From Ancylobacter sp. WKF20 (GTDB lineage: Bacteria > Pseudomonadota > Alphaproteobacteria > Rhizobiales > Xanthobacteraceae), in NCBI RefSeq assembly GCF_029760895.1, contig NZ_CP121679.1, forward strand, positions 1,612,001-1,676,000: a stretch of DNA of 64,000 nt, written 5' to 3'. Made by a program: the position numbers and the translations under genes. Below, in pieces: positions 31,722 to 39,946 of the stretch; positions within the stretch are counted from its first letter, which is position 1; every line of letters begins with the position of its first letter. The notes below the pieces were generated by a model. That model was not told the DNA's origin. It ran no database searches and was given only the letters and a program-made list of their open reading frames with translations.

Positions 31722-33738
31722 GCCAATTCGCCCCGACTTTGTATTCGCCGTCGATGCGGACGCGGAACTTGAAATGCTCACCCGCGAGGCGGAAGCAATC
31801 GACAAGGGTACGGCCGAGTTCATCTGCAATTTCCTTCTTGGCTTCGGCCTGCAATTCGTCATGGACGTTCGCCACGAAGGCGTAGTCCTTGCCGAACACA
31901 CGCCCGTTCTCGGTGAGTTGTCGGAATGCGAGGATGGCCGCTTGCTTGGCGATCAAGGCGCCAGCAGATTGCAGCAACGTGTTGAGGGCTGCGTGGCCTG
32001 AGCGGACGAAGAGCTTGCGACCGTCGAGGCCGATGAGGTAGCCGCCCTTGGTGCGCTTCCGCCACCAAGTGCCGTCTCCCCCCTGCTTCCAAAGCTCGGG
32101 GTCTTCGACGCGCTCGGGCAGAGGCATCGGACGGTAGCCGTCAACGAAGAACTCAATGCTCTCTTTGAGCAGCTTCAGGGCCGGCACCTTCTTGAGGAAG
32201 GTCGCCTTGAGCTTCTTGCCGGCAGCCTTCAGCTCTTCCTCGCCGGGGTTTGACTTGCCCCGGAAGAACCGCTTCTCCAGCTCGGCCGTGTCGATGCCCT
32301 CGCGGCGCGCGGCACGCACGATGTCGAGGACGGTCTCGCCGATCTTCTTGTCGCCGGCCCCGTAGAGGAAGGCGTAGATGAAGGTCTTGGCGCCGTTGCG
32401 GTAAATCTTGTGCAGGATGTTGTGGTCATCCCGCTCCTCATCCGTGAGGCCGAGGGCCTGCACGTTCACCCAATGGATGTCGCCCTCAAGGAGGACCTTG
32501 GCGTAAGCGCCGCCGTCATATTTCGCCATGAAGTGGGCGAGGCAGCGCAGCTCAAGGCCCGAGAGGTCGGCGCCCACCAGCACCTTGCCGGCAGAGGCCA
32601 TGAAGAGGGCGCGGCAATCGGCGCCATAGGGCGTCCCCACCTTGGGGACTTGGGCCACGTTGGGGTGCGAATGGGTGCATCGGCCGGTGACGGCGCCGAT
32701 GGTGTTGACGCTGCCGTGGATGCGGCCGTTGCGCTCGACGCGGAGCCACGCCTGATCGCCCTCGGCCAACATGCCGATGCGCTTCTCGACGAGGAAGTAT
32801 TCCGCGAGCGGCTTCGCCTCGGGGTAGTCCAGCTTCGACAGAACGCCGTCGTCGATTTTGGCTTGGCCGCTGTCGGTGTGCTGCTCGGGCACCCACCCCA
32901 GCGCCTTCAGGCGGTCGGCAATCATCTGCCGGGACGCCGGGTTGAACTCGATCAGCTCAACCTTCGTGAACGGCTCGCCTTTGACGTAGCCGCGCGCCTT
33001 GTTGTTCACCTTCGGGATGAAGATGGTTTCGACGCGCTTGGGCGGGAACGTCTCCTGAAGGGCCTTGCTGAGTTCCAGCCGGCGCTTCACGAGCTGCTCA
33101 TAGAGGAACGTCGCCGCGTTGCGGTCGAAGGCGAAGCCGTGGCGCTCCTGCCGCGCCATGATTTCCGCGAACTCGAACTCAAGAGCGAGTGATGCGGGGG
33201 CCGGCTTCCGCGCCTCGATCCACTTCAGGAGGGCGTCCGTGACCTCCACGTCCTGAATGCAGTAGGCGTGCATGGAGTCGTTCCACGCATCCCACTTGCC
33301 GGGAAGGTCGTTCCCCTTCTCGTCCTTGCCGTACTCGCCCTTCATCTGGCCGAGCCGGTAGCCCCACGCTTCCAGCGAGTGGCGCGTCTTGCGCACCTTC
33401 GGCGGCATACGGCCGGCCTTGACCAGCTTGCCATCCCAAAGGTCCGTCTCGGGCTTCACCAGCCGGGCGGCAATGAGGGTGTCGAAGAGGCGGCCCTTGG
33501 GTTGGAAATTCGGATAGAGCTTGCGGAGCGCCGGAAGGTCGAACTTGAGGATGTTGTGGCCGATCAACTCGTCAGCCAGGGCGAGGAGTTCGACGCCGCG
33601 CTCAACATCACCGGGGCCGCGAAGATCATCGGAGAAGTCGAAGACTTCCCCGGTGTCGGCGTCCTTCGCCACAAGGCAATGGACGCGGGTAAGGGCATCG
33701 AGAAACCCATCGGTCTCGATGTCGAAGATTAAGCGCAG
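31708..33738 (-). CDS. DNA polymerase (T7 gp5-like, family A), CTG start
   Basis: Replicative polymerase with 3'-5' exonuclease. The Exo I motif FDIETDG lies upstream of the first ATG-like codon, so the gene must begin earlier than 33672; the only reasonable start is CTG 33738 (MRLIFDIETDGF), since a TAA stop is 27 bp further upstream. 676 aa (T7: 704). Motif A DLSGLELRCLAHFMAKYD, motif B NGAKTFIYAFLYGAGDKKIG and motif C VHDELQ are intact. Exo III appears as YCIQDVEVTDAL. T7 uses host thioredoxin as clamp; the corresponding thumb insertion was not examined closely. Confidence 0.94.
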   Translation of the reverse strand: MRLIFDIETDGFLDALTRVHCLVAKDADTGEVFDFSDDLRGPGDVERGVELLALADELIGHNILKFDLPALRKLYPNFQPKGRLFDTLIAARLVKPETDLWDGKLVKAGRMPPKVRKTRHSLEAWGYRLGQMKGEYGKDEKGNDLPGKWDAWNDSMHAYCIQDVEVTDALLKWIEARKPAPASLALEFEFAEIMARQERHGFAFDRNAATFLYEQLVKRRLELSKALQETFPPKRVETIFIPKVNNKARGYVKGEPFTKVELIEFNPASRQMIADRLKALGWVPEQHTDSGQAKIDDGVLSKLDYPEAKPLAEYFLVEKRIGMLAEGDQAWLRVERNGRIHGSVNTIGAVTGRCTHSHPNVAQVPKVGTPYGADCRALFMASAGKVLVGADLSGLELRCLAHFMAKYDGGAYAKVLLEGDIHWVNVQALGLTDEERDDHNILHKIYRNGAKTFIYAFLYGAGDKKIGETVLDIVRAARREGIDTAELEKRFFRGKSNPGEEELKAAGKKLKATFLKKVPALKLLKESIEFFVDGYRPMPLPERVEDPELWKQGGDGTWWRKRTKGGYLIGLDGRKLFVRSGHAALNTLLQSAGALIAKQAAILAFRQLTENGRVFGKDYAFVANVHDELQAEAKKEIADELGRTLVDCFRLAGEHFKFRVRIDGEYKVGANWRETH

Positions 33739-34245
33739 TGTGGAGGTCCGTTTACGGGCGTGATTTTAGGCCGCGTCATTTCAGAAGCGGCGCAACGAGG
33801 GCATGATCGGCGGACAGCTAGAAAATGATGCGTCGCCAACGAGCGGGCGTTCTTAGCGCCTTAAAAAATAAGAACGAAAAATCGATGCCTTTAATTCGGC
33901 TAGTCTTATCTGGTGCGGGCATAAAAGTTACTCGGATATTTCGTAGTAACTTTCCGATTACAGAAAAATTACACTAAGATTACGGCGGGCAAAATGACCG
34001 AAGGGTCATTTTCGATTTATGTCACCGCTCTATTGACTTGCCGGAGCGGTTGAGAGAGACATAGACATCCTCGCGAGGGATTCCTTCCAGCACTCAATTG
34101 GAGGAAGCGCTGATGCCCTTGTTGTGACAGCCACGATTCCAGTATCGGGGTTGCAGGCGGAACGTGATCTGGCTGCAACTCTCAGCTCCCGAGGGGAGCA
34201 TAAGCGGACGCGGAAGGATAAAAACCTTCCGCGTTTGCTTGCTAT
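33739..34245. other. AT-rich non-coding region with inverted repeats, possible replication origin
   Basis: 507 bp without a credible gene, markedly AT-rich in 33840-34020. Inverted repeats: AAAGTTACT...AGTAACTTT (33926-33955), AAAATGACC-GAAG-GGTCATTTT (about 33993-34014) and GCGGAAGG...CCTTCCGC (about 34211-34233), the last two able to act as terminators. No phage promoter copy is present, which differs from the T7 primary origin. It lies upstream of the DNA polymerase gene. Confidence 0.5.
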
Positions 34246-34797
34246 TTATGCTAAAGCAACTTGCTTGAACTTGTCGGGCACCACGAAGAGCCACTCGCGA
34301 TACTTCTCGCGGAGCCGCTCAGCGCGCGCTTCCGTCCGCTCGAACTGCGCCGGGCTTTCGCACCGGGTGAGCGTCATGGTGAGGTCGGCCTCGTCGATGG
34401 CGAAGGCATTGGTCGTGTGGACGTTCCGGCCGTCGAACCCGATCTGGCAGAAGCCGAGGTCGAAGCGGTTGAGCGCCTCGCGGCAGGGCTGAAAGACGCG
34501 CAGGCGGATCACGTTGACGGGGAGCTGGCCCGGTTGCTCATAGAGCCGCGCATCAGCGACGGTCGGGTCATCAGCGAAATACTGCATCGCCGCGACGACG
34601 GTGTTGGTGTAGCCGGCGTCGAGCAGCGCAGAGTGGATGGCGTTGTGGCCCTCCATGTACGGCACGAAGAAGTCGAGGTCCTTGATGGGGCGCCCGAACC
34701 ACGCATCACGGAGAGCCCCGCCCGCCAGATAGGCGAGCGGAGCGTGCTCCTGAATGAGCGCGAGAACGGCCCGCCCCTGTGCGGGGATCAGGTCCAT
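34246..34797 (-). CDS. Phage nucleotidyltransferase
   Basis: 183 aa. The N-terminal signature YLAGGALRDAWFGRPIKDLD F is that of the Pol-beta/poly(A)-polymerase head superfamily, with G-G and the D-x-D metal pair (KDLDFF). Later parts (FDLGFCQIGFDGRNVHTTNA) follow the pattern of short phage nucleotidyltransferases. The substrate is unknown. It lies between the helicase and polymerase blocks. A hairpin follows its stop. Confidence 0.8.
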   Translation of the reverse strand: MDLIPAQGRAVLALIQEHAPLAYLAGGALRDAWFGRPIKDLDFFVPYMEGHNAIHSALLDAGYTNTVVAAMQYFADDPTVADARLYEQPGQLPVNVIRLRVFQPCREALNRFDLGFCQIGFDGRNVHTTNAFAIDEADLTMTLTRCESPAQFERTEARAERLREKYREWLFVVPDKFKQVALA

Positions 34798-34905
34798 TGC
34801 GGTCTCTGGAGAAGGAAAGGGCTTCGGGGAAAGCCGGATTGGCGCTCCCCGCTCTTGCGCGAAGGGGTAAGCCAGCGCATTTTGACTGGGGATTTATGGT
34901 TGTGG

Positions 34906-35181
34906 ATGCGTTACATGAAAGCTCAAGAAGCCGCCCTGCTTGCAAAAGATTACGTCCAAGAACTATTCGGACAGGATGGTCTCTCTAACTTGGCTCTTGA
35001 AGAAATTGAGCTTCAACCAGATGGCTATTGGTCTGTAACTATAGGATTTCATAGACCGTGGGAGGAAATGAACTCCCTTGCGGCACTTTCTGGCGCCATA
35101 CAACCGCGCTCCCTGCGGGTAGTAAGAATAAAGGACGCCACAAAACAAGTGGAGTCAGTGAAGAAGCGCGATAATAGTTAG
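34906..35181 (+). CDS. Partner protein of the PIN-domain gene
   Basis: 91 aa from ATG 34906 (ATG 34915 gives 88). It begins KAQEAALLAKDYVQELFGQD, followed by a beta region LQPDGYWSVTIGFHRPWEEM and a basic end. Composition is much more AT-rich than the phage genes and it reads against them. It ends 4 bp before the PIN gene, so the two form an operon. A TTGACT lies at 34882-34887 but lacks a good -10. Not recognised as a known antitoxin family. Confidence 0.65.
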   Translation: MRYMKAQEAALLAKDYVQELFGQDGLSNLALEEIELQPDGYWSVTIGFHRPWEEMNSLAALSGAIQPRSLRVVRIKDATKQVESVKKRDNS

Positions 35182-35185
35182 CAAA

Positions 35186-35653
35186 ATGTCCAGATTGGCA
35201 ATTGATACCAATCTATTGCTCCTTTTTGTCGTTGGAGTAACAAATAAAAATTACATACAACTACATAAAAGGCTTAATGCATTCTTCGATGGAGATTATG
35301 AGCTTTTGTTGAAAGCAATACGAGGATACAAAGCCATTGTCCTCACTCCAAATGTTGTTTCCGAGACATCAAATTTGATAAGAATGACGTCTGAACCTCG
35401 ATCTTCTGAAATAGCCAATAGATTTGAGGTTTTGATTAAAAATACACCGGAAGTTTACATTTCGAGTGCAAGTGCATCGAGTCGAAGAGAACATGCCAGA
35501 TTGGGCATCACGGACTGCGGATTGATTGAGTTGAGCGCAGAAGGCGCACACATTTTGACGACAGACTACGATTTATTCCATGCGGTCTCGGCGTGCGGAT
35601 TTACTGCTGTTAACTTCAACCACTTACGAGAGGCTGCTGCGCGTGCGCGTTGA
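35186..35653 (+). CDS. PIN-domain protein (putative ribonuclease)
   Basis: 155 aa. Starts SRLAIDTNLLLLFVVGVTNK with the first PIN Asp, then TPNVVSETSNL with the Glu, LGITDCGLIEL with the second Asp and ILTTDYDLFHA with the last Asp: a complete acidic set for a metal-dependent RNase. About 45 percent GC by eye, versus 60 or more for neighbours. With its small partner it could be a toxin-antitoxin or anti-phage unit carried by the prophage. It converges with the helicase gene with 2 bp between stops. Confidence 0.8.
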   Translation: MSRLAIDTNLLLLFVVGVTNKNYIQLHKRLNAFFDGDYELLLKAIRGYKAIVLTPNVVSETSNLIRMTSEPRSSEIANRFEVLIKNTPEVYISSASASSRREHARLGITDCGLIELSAEGAHILTTDYDLFHAVSACGFTAVNFNHLREAAARAR

Positions 35654-35655
35654 AA

Positions 35656-37302
35656 CTAAAATGGCACGTCGTCCGCCCCGGACTCATCCATGAAGGCACC
35701 TTCGGGGTCGTGGGGCAGGAGGCGGCCGGTGAACTTGTCGTAGCGAACGTGGTCAGCCGGCCCCACCTCACCGAACTCCCGGTTCTTGAGAAGGCGCATC
35801 ATCGACACGCTCGGCGTCTCGCCCTGCTGGTCTCGCTCCAGCGCCAGCACGTTGTCGCTGAGCTGCTTCAACGAGCCCGAGCCGCGAAGGTGGGAGAGCG
35901 TGACACGCCCGCCCTCTTCATGGGCTGAGCCTTCCGGCTTGTTCAGATGAACGATGGCAATGACGCCCACACCGGTCTCTTCCACCAGCGAGCGCAGCTT
36001 CGTCATGAGCCGGTCGATGTCTTTGCGCTCGCCCTCGGAGCTGCTCTCCTGCCCCGAGACCACGATGCTTATGTGGTCAAGGATGATGAAGTCCACGCCA
36101 CAAGAAACGGCGAGGTAGCGCAGCTTGGAGAGCAGGTTCTCGCTGTCGAGCGAGCCGAAGTGGTCGTAGAAGAACATCCGGGTCTGGATGATGTTCTTCA
36201 GCGACTCGCCCCACGCGGTCTCGGGGATGCACGAGGGGTCGGCACGGAGCTTGCCGAGGGGGACATCGTTGTGGATGGCGATGTAGCCCTGAGCGGTCTT
36301 CTCCTTGCTCTCCTCCAGATAGACGCTGCCGATGGTGCAGCCGTGCGCTTGGTGGAGGTGATAGGCTAGCTCGCGGGCAAGGGTGGATTTGCCGATGCCC
36401 GATCCGGCCGTGAGCAGGGTTAGCTCACGCTTTCGCAGGCCCCCGAGCATCTCGTTCAGCTTGGGATAGGGCAGCGCGAAGCCGTTGGTCACGGTCTGGC
36501 GCAGCATCTCCAAGGTGATTTCGGAACCGGACACAATGCCGTCCGGCCGGTAGACCTTGGCGTTCCATATGGCGGTGATGACCGCCTCGCCCTTGCCTGC
36601 CTGAAGGCACTCGCTGGGGTCCTTCAGGGGCAACGAGGCGACGGCTGCCTTGCCCGGAGAGAGGGCAGCGGCGCACTCGGCGGAAGCCTTCAGGCCGGGC
36701 TCGTCCATGTCGAACATGAAGACGACCTGCTCGAAGGTCTCCAGCCATTCGAGGTTCTTCTTGATGGACTTGAGGGCACCTTGCGCGCCGTTCGGCACAG
36801 ACACCACGGGCCACTTGTTGCCCTGGAGCTGAGACACGGTAAGCGCATCTATCTCGCCCTCGGTGACGACGACCTTCTTGCCGCCCTGTCCCCAAAGGTG
36901 CTGGCCGAAGAGGCCGGCCTCCTTGAGGTCCCCGAGAACCTTGAAGTCCTTGTTGGCGAAGCGGAGCTTCTGCGCCACTTCGTTCCGGTCGCTGTCGTAG
37001 AACGGGGCAATCTGGACCGGCTTGCCCTTGTACTCGCCAAGGCGGTAGCCGAACTTCCGGCACGTCTCCTCGGTGAGCTTGCGTTTCGGCAGGGCGGCGA
37101 TGTCACCGCCCCTAATGAGGTCGGCGTTCAGCCGTTCGCTCCTGTTGTCGTTAGGCTGCCGGGGGGCGCTTCCATCCCCCGGCTCGTAATAGCCGCAGCC
37201 GAAGCAGTGGCCGTGGCCGTCCGAATAGCGGCCGAGGTTGTCCCTCGAACCGCAGGCCGGGCATGGCTCCTTCCCGATGAAGGAGCTTTCCTCGCGGATC
37301 AC
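35656..37302 (-). CDS. DNA primase-helicase (T7 gp4-like)
   Basis: 548 aa (T7 gp4A: 566). An N-terminal zinc ribbon with Cys14, Cys17, Cys33, Cys36 (CPACGS, CFGCG), a TOPRIM primase core with EGEIDALTVSQLQGNKWPVV and FMFDMDEPGLKA, then a RecA-type hexameric helicase with Walker A AGSGIGKSTLA, Walker B FIILDHISIVV and RGSGSLKQLSDNVLALERD. The acidic C-terminus ends in Phe (GADDVPF), as in T7 where that Phe docks on the polymerase. Confidence 0.95.
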   Translation of the reverse strand: MIREESSFIGKEPCPACGSRDNLGRYSDGHGHCFGCGYYEPGDGSAPRQPNDNRSERLNADLIRGGDIAALPKRKLTEETCRKFGYRLGEYKGKPVQIAPFYDSDRNEVAQKLRFANKDFKVLGDLKEAGLFGQHLWGQGGKKVVVTEGEIDALTVSQLQGNKWPVVSVPNGAQGALKSIKKNLEWLETFEQVVFMFDMDEPGLKASAECAAALSPGKAAVASLPLKDPSECLQAGKGEAVITAIWNAKVYRPDGIVSGSEITLEMLRQTVTNGFALPYPKLNEMLGGLRKRELTLLTAGSGIGKSTLARELAYHLHQAHGCTIGSVYLEESKEKTAQGYIAIHNDVPLGKLRADPSCIPETAWGESLKNIIQTRMFFYDHFGSLDSENLLSKLRYLAVSCGVDFIILDHISIVVSGQESSSEGERKDIDRLMTKLRSLVEETGVGVIAIVHLNKPEGSAHEEGGRVTLSHLRGSGSLKQLSDNVLALERDQQGETPSVSMMRLLKNREFGEVGPADHVRYDKFTGRLLPHDPEGAFMDESGADDVPF

Positions 37303-37575
37303 TCAGTCAACGAGAGGACGCCAGCGGATGACCTTCTGGACCTCGTTGAAGCGGCGCTTCTTCGCGTTCTCGAAGGCGTGCGACACCGCGCACACGACGC
37401 CGAGGATGCCGCCCAAGATGAGAAGCAAGCCGAAGGGCATCGGCAGCCCGAGCATGTCGAGCCGGTAGCTGCCATAGGCGATGGCGAACACGAGCCCGCC
37501 GAAGCCGGCGAGCACGGCAGCCGCCACCAGCACGCCAAGGATGATGTCCTTCATGACGAGCAGTGCCTCCTTCAT
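37303..37575 (-). CDS. Two-TM hypothetical membrane protein
   Basis: 90 aa: helices IILGVLVAAAVLAGFGGLVF and MPFGLLLILGGILGVVCAVS, then a basic cytoplasmic tail (ENAKKRRFNEVQKVIRW). First of three tiny envelope genes coupled by overlaps (37303-38029). Role unknown; lysis or exclusion is possible. Confidence 0.6.
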   Translation of the reverse strand: MKEALLVMKDIILGVLVAAAVLAGFGGLVFAIAYGSYRLDMLGLPMPFGLLLILGGILGVVCAVSHAFENAKKRRFNEVQKVIRWRPLVD

Positions 37576-37826
37576 TTGCAGCCCTCACGGGATGAGCCGC
37601 CAGAACCCACAAAGGGGACCACTGGGGGCACCGAAGTGCGCGGCGTGGAGAGCGAGCGGGAGAACGAACGGGATGACGAGGACGGACGCGAGAAGGACCG
37701 CGCCACGAAGGCGGCCATCACCGGCTCCGACAGATTGAGGGAGGCCCGCTTGCACGGGTCCCCCTTCTGGCAGGCGCCGAGCGTGACGGCCATGAGTGCG
37801 GCGAGAGCGAGAACACCCTTGCGCAT
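37572..37826 (-). CDS. Small lipoprotein
   Basis: 84 aa from ATG 37826 (TGATG coupling). Signal MRKGVLALAALMAVTLGAC with lipobox LGAC; the mature part starts CQKGDPCKRASLNLSEPVMA and is Ser/Arg/Pro-rich (SFSRPSSSSRSFSRSLSTPR). It sits between two membrane-protein genes, an arrangement reminiscent of a second spanin-like or exclusion set. Confidence 0.6.
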   Translation of the reverse strand: MRKGVLALAALMAVTLGACQKGDPCKRASLNLSEPVMAAFVARSFSRPSSSSRSFSRSLSTPRTSVPPVVPFVGSGGSSREGCK

Positions 37827-38029
37827 CAGCGGCGCCCCCGCAGCACACGCATGAGCAGCGCGGTAGCGAGGCCCCAGCCGAGAGCGGCCGGCCACGAGAG
37901 CGTGGCACCGATCAGCCACGCGATGAGCTTGATTGCCAGCATCCAGAAGACGCCACCGATCAGGAAGACGAGGAAGGCAGCGGCAAACGCCGCCGCCGCC
38001 GCGCCCAAGAAGACCGCGAGCTTCTCCAT
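37826..38029 (-). CDS. Two-TM hypothetical membrane protein
   Basis: 67 aa from ATG 38029, which overlaps the upstream stop. Almost entirely hydrophobic: AVFLGAAAAAFAAAFLVFLI, then WMLAIKLIAWLIGATLSW and a basic end LLMRVLRGRR. Holin-like in size, but no family assigned. Confidence 0.55.
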   Translation of the reverse strand: MEKLAVFLGAAAAAFAAAFLVFLIGGVFWMLAIKLIAWLIGATLSWPAALGWGLATALLMRVLRGRR

Positions 38030-38256
38030 CACGCGGCCTTCCGCTTGCCCCAACGGTCGCGGACGACGAGCTTGTACTCGCCATACGGGTAGCCGTTGAT
38101 GTCGGTCTTCATCGTCGTGACGATGTTGTGGCCGCGCTTCCGCAGCTTCTCGATTGTCGAGGAGAGCCGCGTGCCATAGCCGAGAAGAACGGCCTCGCCC
38201 TGCGTGAGGGTTCGGCCGCTCGTCAGGTGCGCGAGCACCTGCTGAGTACGGGTCAT
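38029..38256 (-). CDS. Helix-turn-helix protein
   Basis: 75 aa. TRTQQVLAHLTSGRTLTQGE then AVLLGYGTRLSSTIEKLRKR GHNI, followed by a wing with YGEYKLVV, matches the short winged-helix proteins common in phage early regions. Target unknown; it might time early transcription. Confidence 0.7.
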   Translation of the reverse strand: MTRTQQVLAHLTSGRTLTQGEAVLLGYGTRLSSTIEKLRKRGHNIVTTMKTDINGYPYGEYKLVVRDRWGKRKAA

Positions 38257-38281
38257 ATGAGTGGACCTTCCGGGGCGCCGA

Positions 38282-38923
38282 TCAGGCGGCGTGCTTGGTG
38301 ATGGAGACGGACGGCTTCGGCGCGGCGGCCTCCAGCGAGGAGGAGAACACCACGAAGGTGTTGCCGGGGTTGGCCTCCGCGAGACGCGCGGCTTCCCGCT
38401 CGGCGGCCTCGCTGGTCTCGTGGATGAACGGCTTCGAGGCCGGCTTGAGCTGGCCGCTGGCGTCCTTCAGGACGACGATATGCGACCGCGAGGGGGCCGC
38501 AGCGACCGGCGCCGGGGCCTGCACCAGCTCGAACCGGGTGCGATAGAAGCCGCTGAGGCTGCCCCCGAAGTAGACGAAGGTCGGACCAGCGCGTGTGACC
38601 GTGAAGGTAGAGCCCTTGGTGCTGTCGGGGAAGCAGCGGCGCCGCGCGGCCTGATCTTCCACGGTGTCCTTGAAGCGGACCACGGAGCCCTGCTCGATCT
38701 GAGCCGAGCTGGACGTGAGTTCGATATGCTTGGGGCCGACGAAGGCCCGGCCGTGGCCGGAAACGTGGAACTCGGGGTCCACCTCAACGATGAACGGAAG
38801 GGTGCCGCCAGCGCGCACAGAGGCGATTACGCCGGTCTGGCCCTGCTTGAACCACCAATGGGCAGGCAGAGTGTCCAAGAAGCGCACCTTGTCGCCAACC
38901 TTGAAGTTCTTGGTCGTGGTCAT
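38282..38923 (-). CDS. Hypothetical protein with SH3-like repeats
   Basis: 213 aa. It opens with a KOW/SH3-like beta barrel (FKVGDKVRFLDTLPAHWWFK then GQTGVIASVRAGG) and has a second (GSVVRFKDTVEDQ...STFTVTRAGPTFVYFGG), then a Pro/Ala linker and a helical end. First gene after phage promoter P3. Role unknown. Confidence 0.55.
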   Translation of the reverse strand: MTTTKNFKVGDKVRFLDTLPAHWWFKQGQTGVIASVRAGGTLPFIVEVDPEFHVSGHGRAFVGPKHIELTSSSAQIEQGSVVRFKDTVEDQAARRRCFPDSTKGSTFTVTRAGPTFVYFGGSLSGFYRTRFELVQAPAPVAAAPSRSHIVVLKDASGQLKPASKPFIHETSEAAEREAARLAEANPGNTFVVFSSSLEAAAPKPSVSITKHAA

Positions 38924-38973
38924 TCAGTCTTCTCCCATGTGTCGGGGTGCGCAAAGGCGCGTTGAGACGAAGA

Positions 38974-39005
38974 CGGCCCCGCTCCCGTGTTGGGGAACGA
39001 GGCCG
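38974..39005. terminator. Hairpin in the leader downstream of P3
   Basis: 13-bp stem with two G-U pairs (CGGCCTCGTTCCC/GGGAGCGGGGCCG on the minus strand), 12-44 nt after the predicted P3 start, no U-tract. The same layout as the hairpin after P1. Confidence 0.4.
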
Positions 39006-39016
39006 CGTATGTGATT

Positions 39017-39036
39017 GCGATAGTGGGGGGTTAGCC
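39017..39036 (-). promoter_or_regulatory. Predicted phage RNA polymerase promoter P3
   Basis: Minus strand GGCTAACCCCCCACTATCGC. Its TAA is the stop codon of the lysozyme gene. It would drive 38923 leftward through the helicase. Confidence 0.8.
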
Positions 39037-39513
39037 GTGGGGGGCCGGCGTCGGGATGCCCCGAGCCGAGAGCCACGGCAGAACGTCGAAGCTCGGACAC
39101 GCCTTGGGAGACGTGCGGGTGAGCTTGATCAGGTCCCGGTGTCCCATGATCTGAGAACCGGGGAAGAGCTTCAGCCACTCACGGAGGACGCGCTCCAGCG
39201 AAGCAAACTGCGCCTCGGTGAAGTTGTTCTCGGGCTCGCCCTTGCGGTCGATGCCGCCGACCAGACACACGCCAAGAGAGCGCGTGTTCCAGCCGGGGCC
39301 GCAGCCGCCTACATGCGAGCCCACCATGTCGAGGGGGCGGGGCTTGTGGCCGGTGGCAGCCGTTTCCACGGTGCCGTCCCGGCGAATGACGGCGTGATAG
39401 CCGCAGCGGAACCAACCCCGCTGCCTGTGCCACACGTCGATTTCGGAGGACCCGATGTCCATGTCGGCGCGGGTGGCCGAACAGTGGACGATCAGGGTGT
39501 CAATGTTGCGCAA
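39031..39513 (-). CDS. N-acetylmuramoyl-L-alanine amidase (T7 lysozyme gp3.5-like)
   Basis: 160 aa (T7: 151). Zinc amidase that cuts peptidoglycan. Ligands by alignment with T7: His in IVHCSATR, His in MGHRDLIKL and Cys in KACPSFDVLPW; GYHAVIRRDGTVE and SLGVCLVGGIDRKGEPENNF are hallmarks. In T7 it also inhibits the phage RNA polymerase; the N-terminus here is shorter, so that activity is uncertain. Phage promoter P3 overlaps its stop. Confidence 0.94.
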   Translation of the reverse strand: MRNIDTLIVHCSATRADMDIGSSEIDVWHRQRGWFRCGYHAVIRRDGTVETAATGHKPRPLDMVGSHVGGCGPGWNTRSLGVCLVGGIDRKGEPENNFTEAQFASLERVLREWLKLFPGSQIMGHRDLIKLTRTSPKACPSFDVLPWLSARGIPTPAPHG

Positions 39514-39518
39514 TGGTC

Positions 39519-39944
39519 CTACTTGCGGGGCGGCTCAAGGAGCCAAGCCCTCGGGATGAGCTTGTCGGCGTAGAGGAAGCCGTTCTTCTCGCACCACATG
39601 GCGTAAGTGGTGGGCGAGCCCTTGGAGATGCGGGCCTTGGAGTTCGAGAAGACGAAGCGGATGTCGAGTTCAGGGTGCTGCTGCTTGATCAGCACGTGCT
39701 TCTGACGGTCGGCCACGACGAAGCGGCCTTTCGTTTCGACCACGATGCCGTTCGGCAGCACGAAGTCGGGGTGGTATTTGGCGTTCCGCGCCGGGCGGAT
39801 GTAGCCGATGACATCTTCCTCGTAGCGGGGGTCGATGCCCGCTGCACGAAGCTGTGCTGCCACCTTCTCTTCCAGCCCGGAGCGGAAGCCTTCCCGGAGC
39901 CCCACCTCGTTATCGGAGGCGGGGACCGGCTTACGCGGTGCCAC
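39519..39944 (-). CDS. Endonuclease I / Holliday junction resolvase (T7 gp3-like)
   Basis: 141 aa (T7: 149). Catalytic pattern of the family is visible: the Glu in RSGLEEKVAAQL, Asp in YHPDFVLPNG and the Glu-x-Lys of VVETKGRFV, as in T7 (Glu20, Asp55, Glu65, Lys67). It resolves branched DNA and helps break host DNA. It lies between lysozyme and SSB, the T7 order. Confidence 0.94.
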   Translation of the reverse strand: MAPRKPVPASDNEVGLREGFRSGLEEKVAAQLRAAGIDPRYEEDVIGYIRPARNAKYHPDFVLPNGIVVETKGRFVVADRQKHVLIKQQHPELDIRFVFSNSKARISKGSPTTYAMWCEKNGFLYADKLIPRAWLLEPPRK

Positions 39945-39946
39945 GA

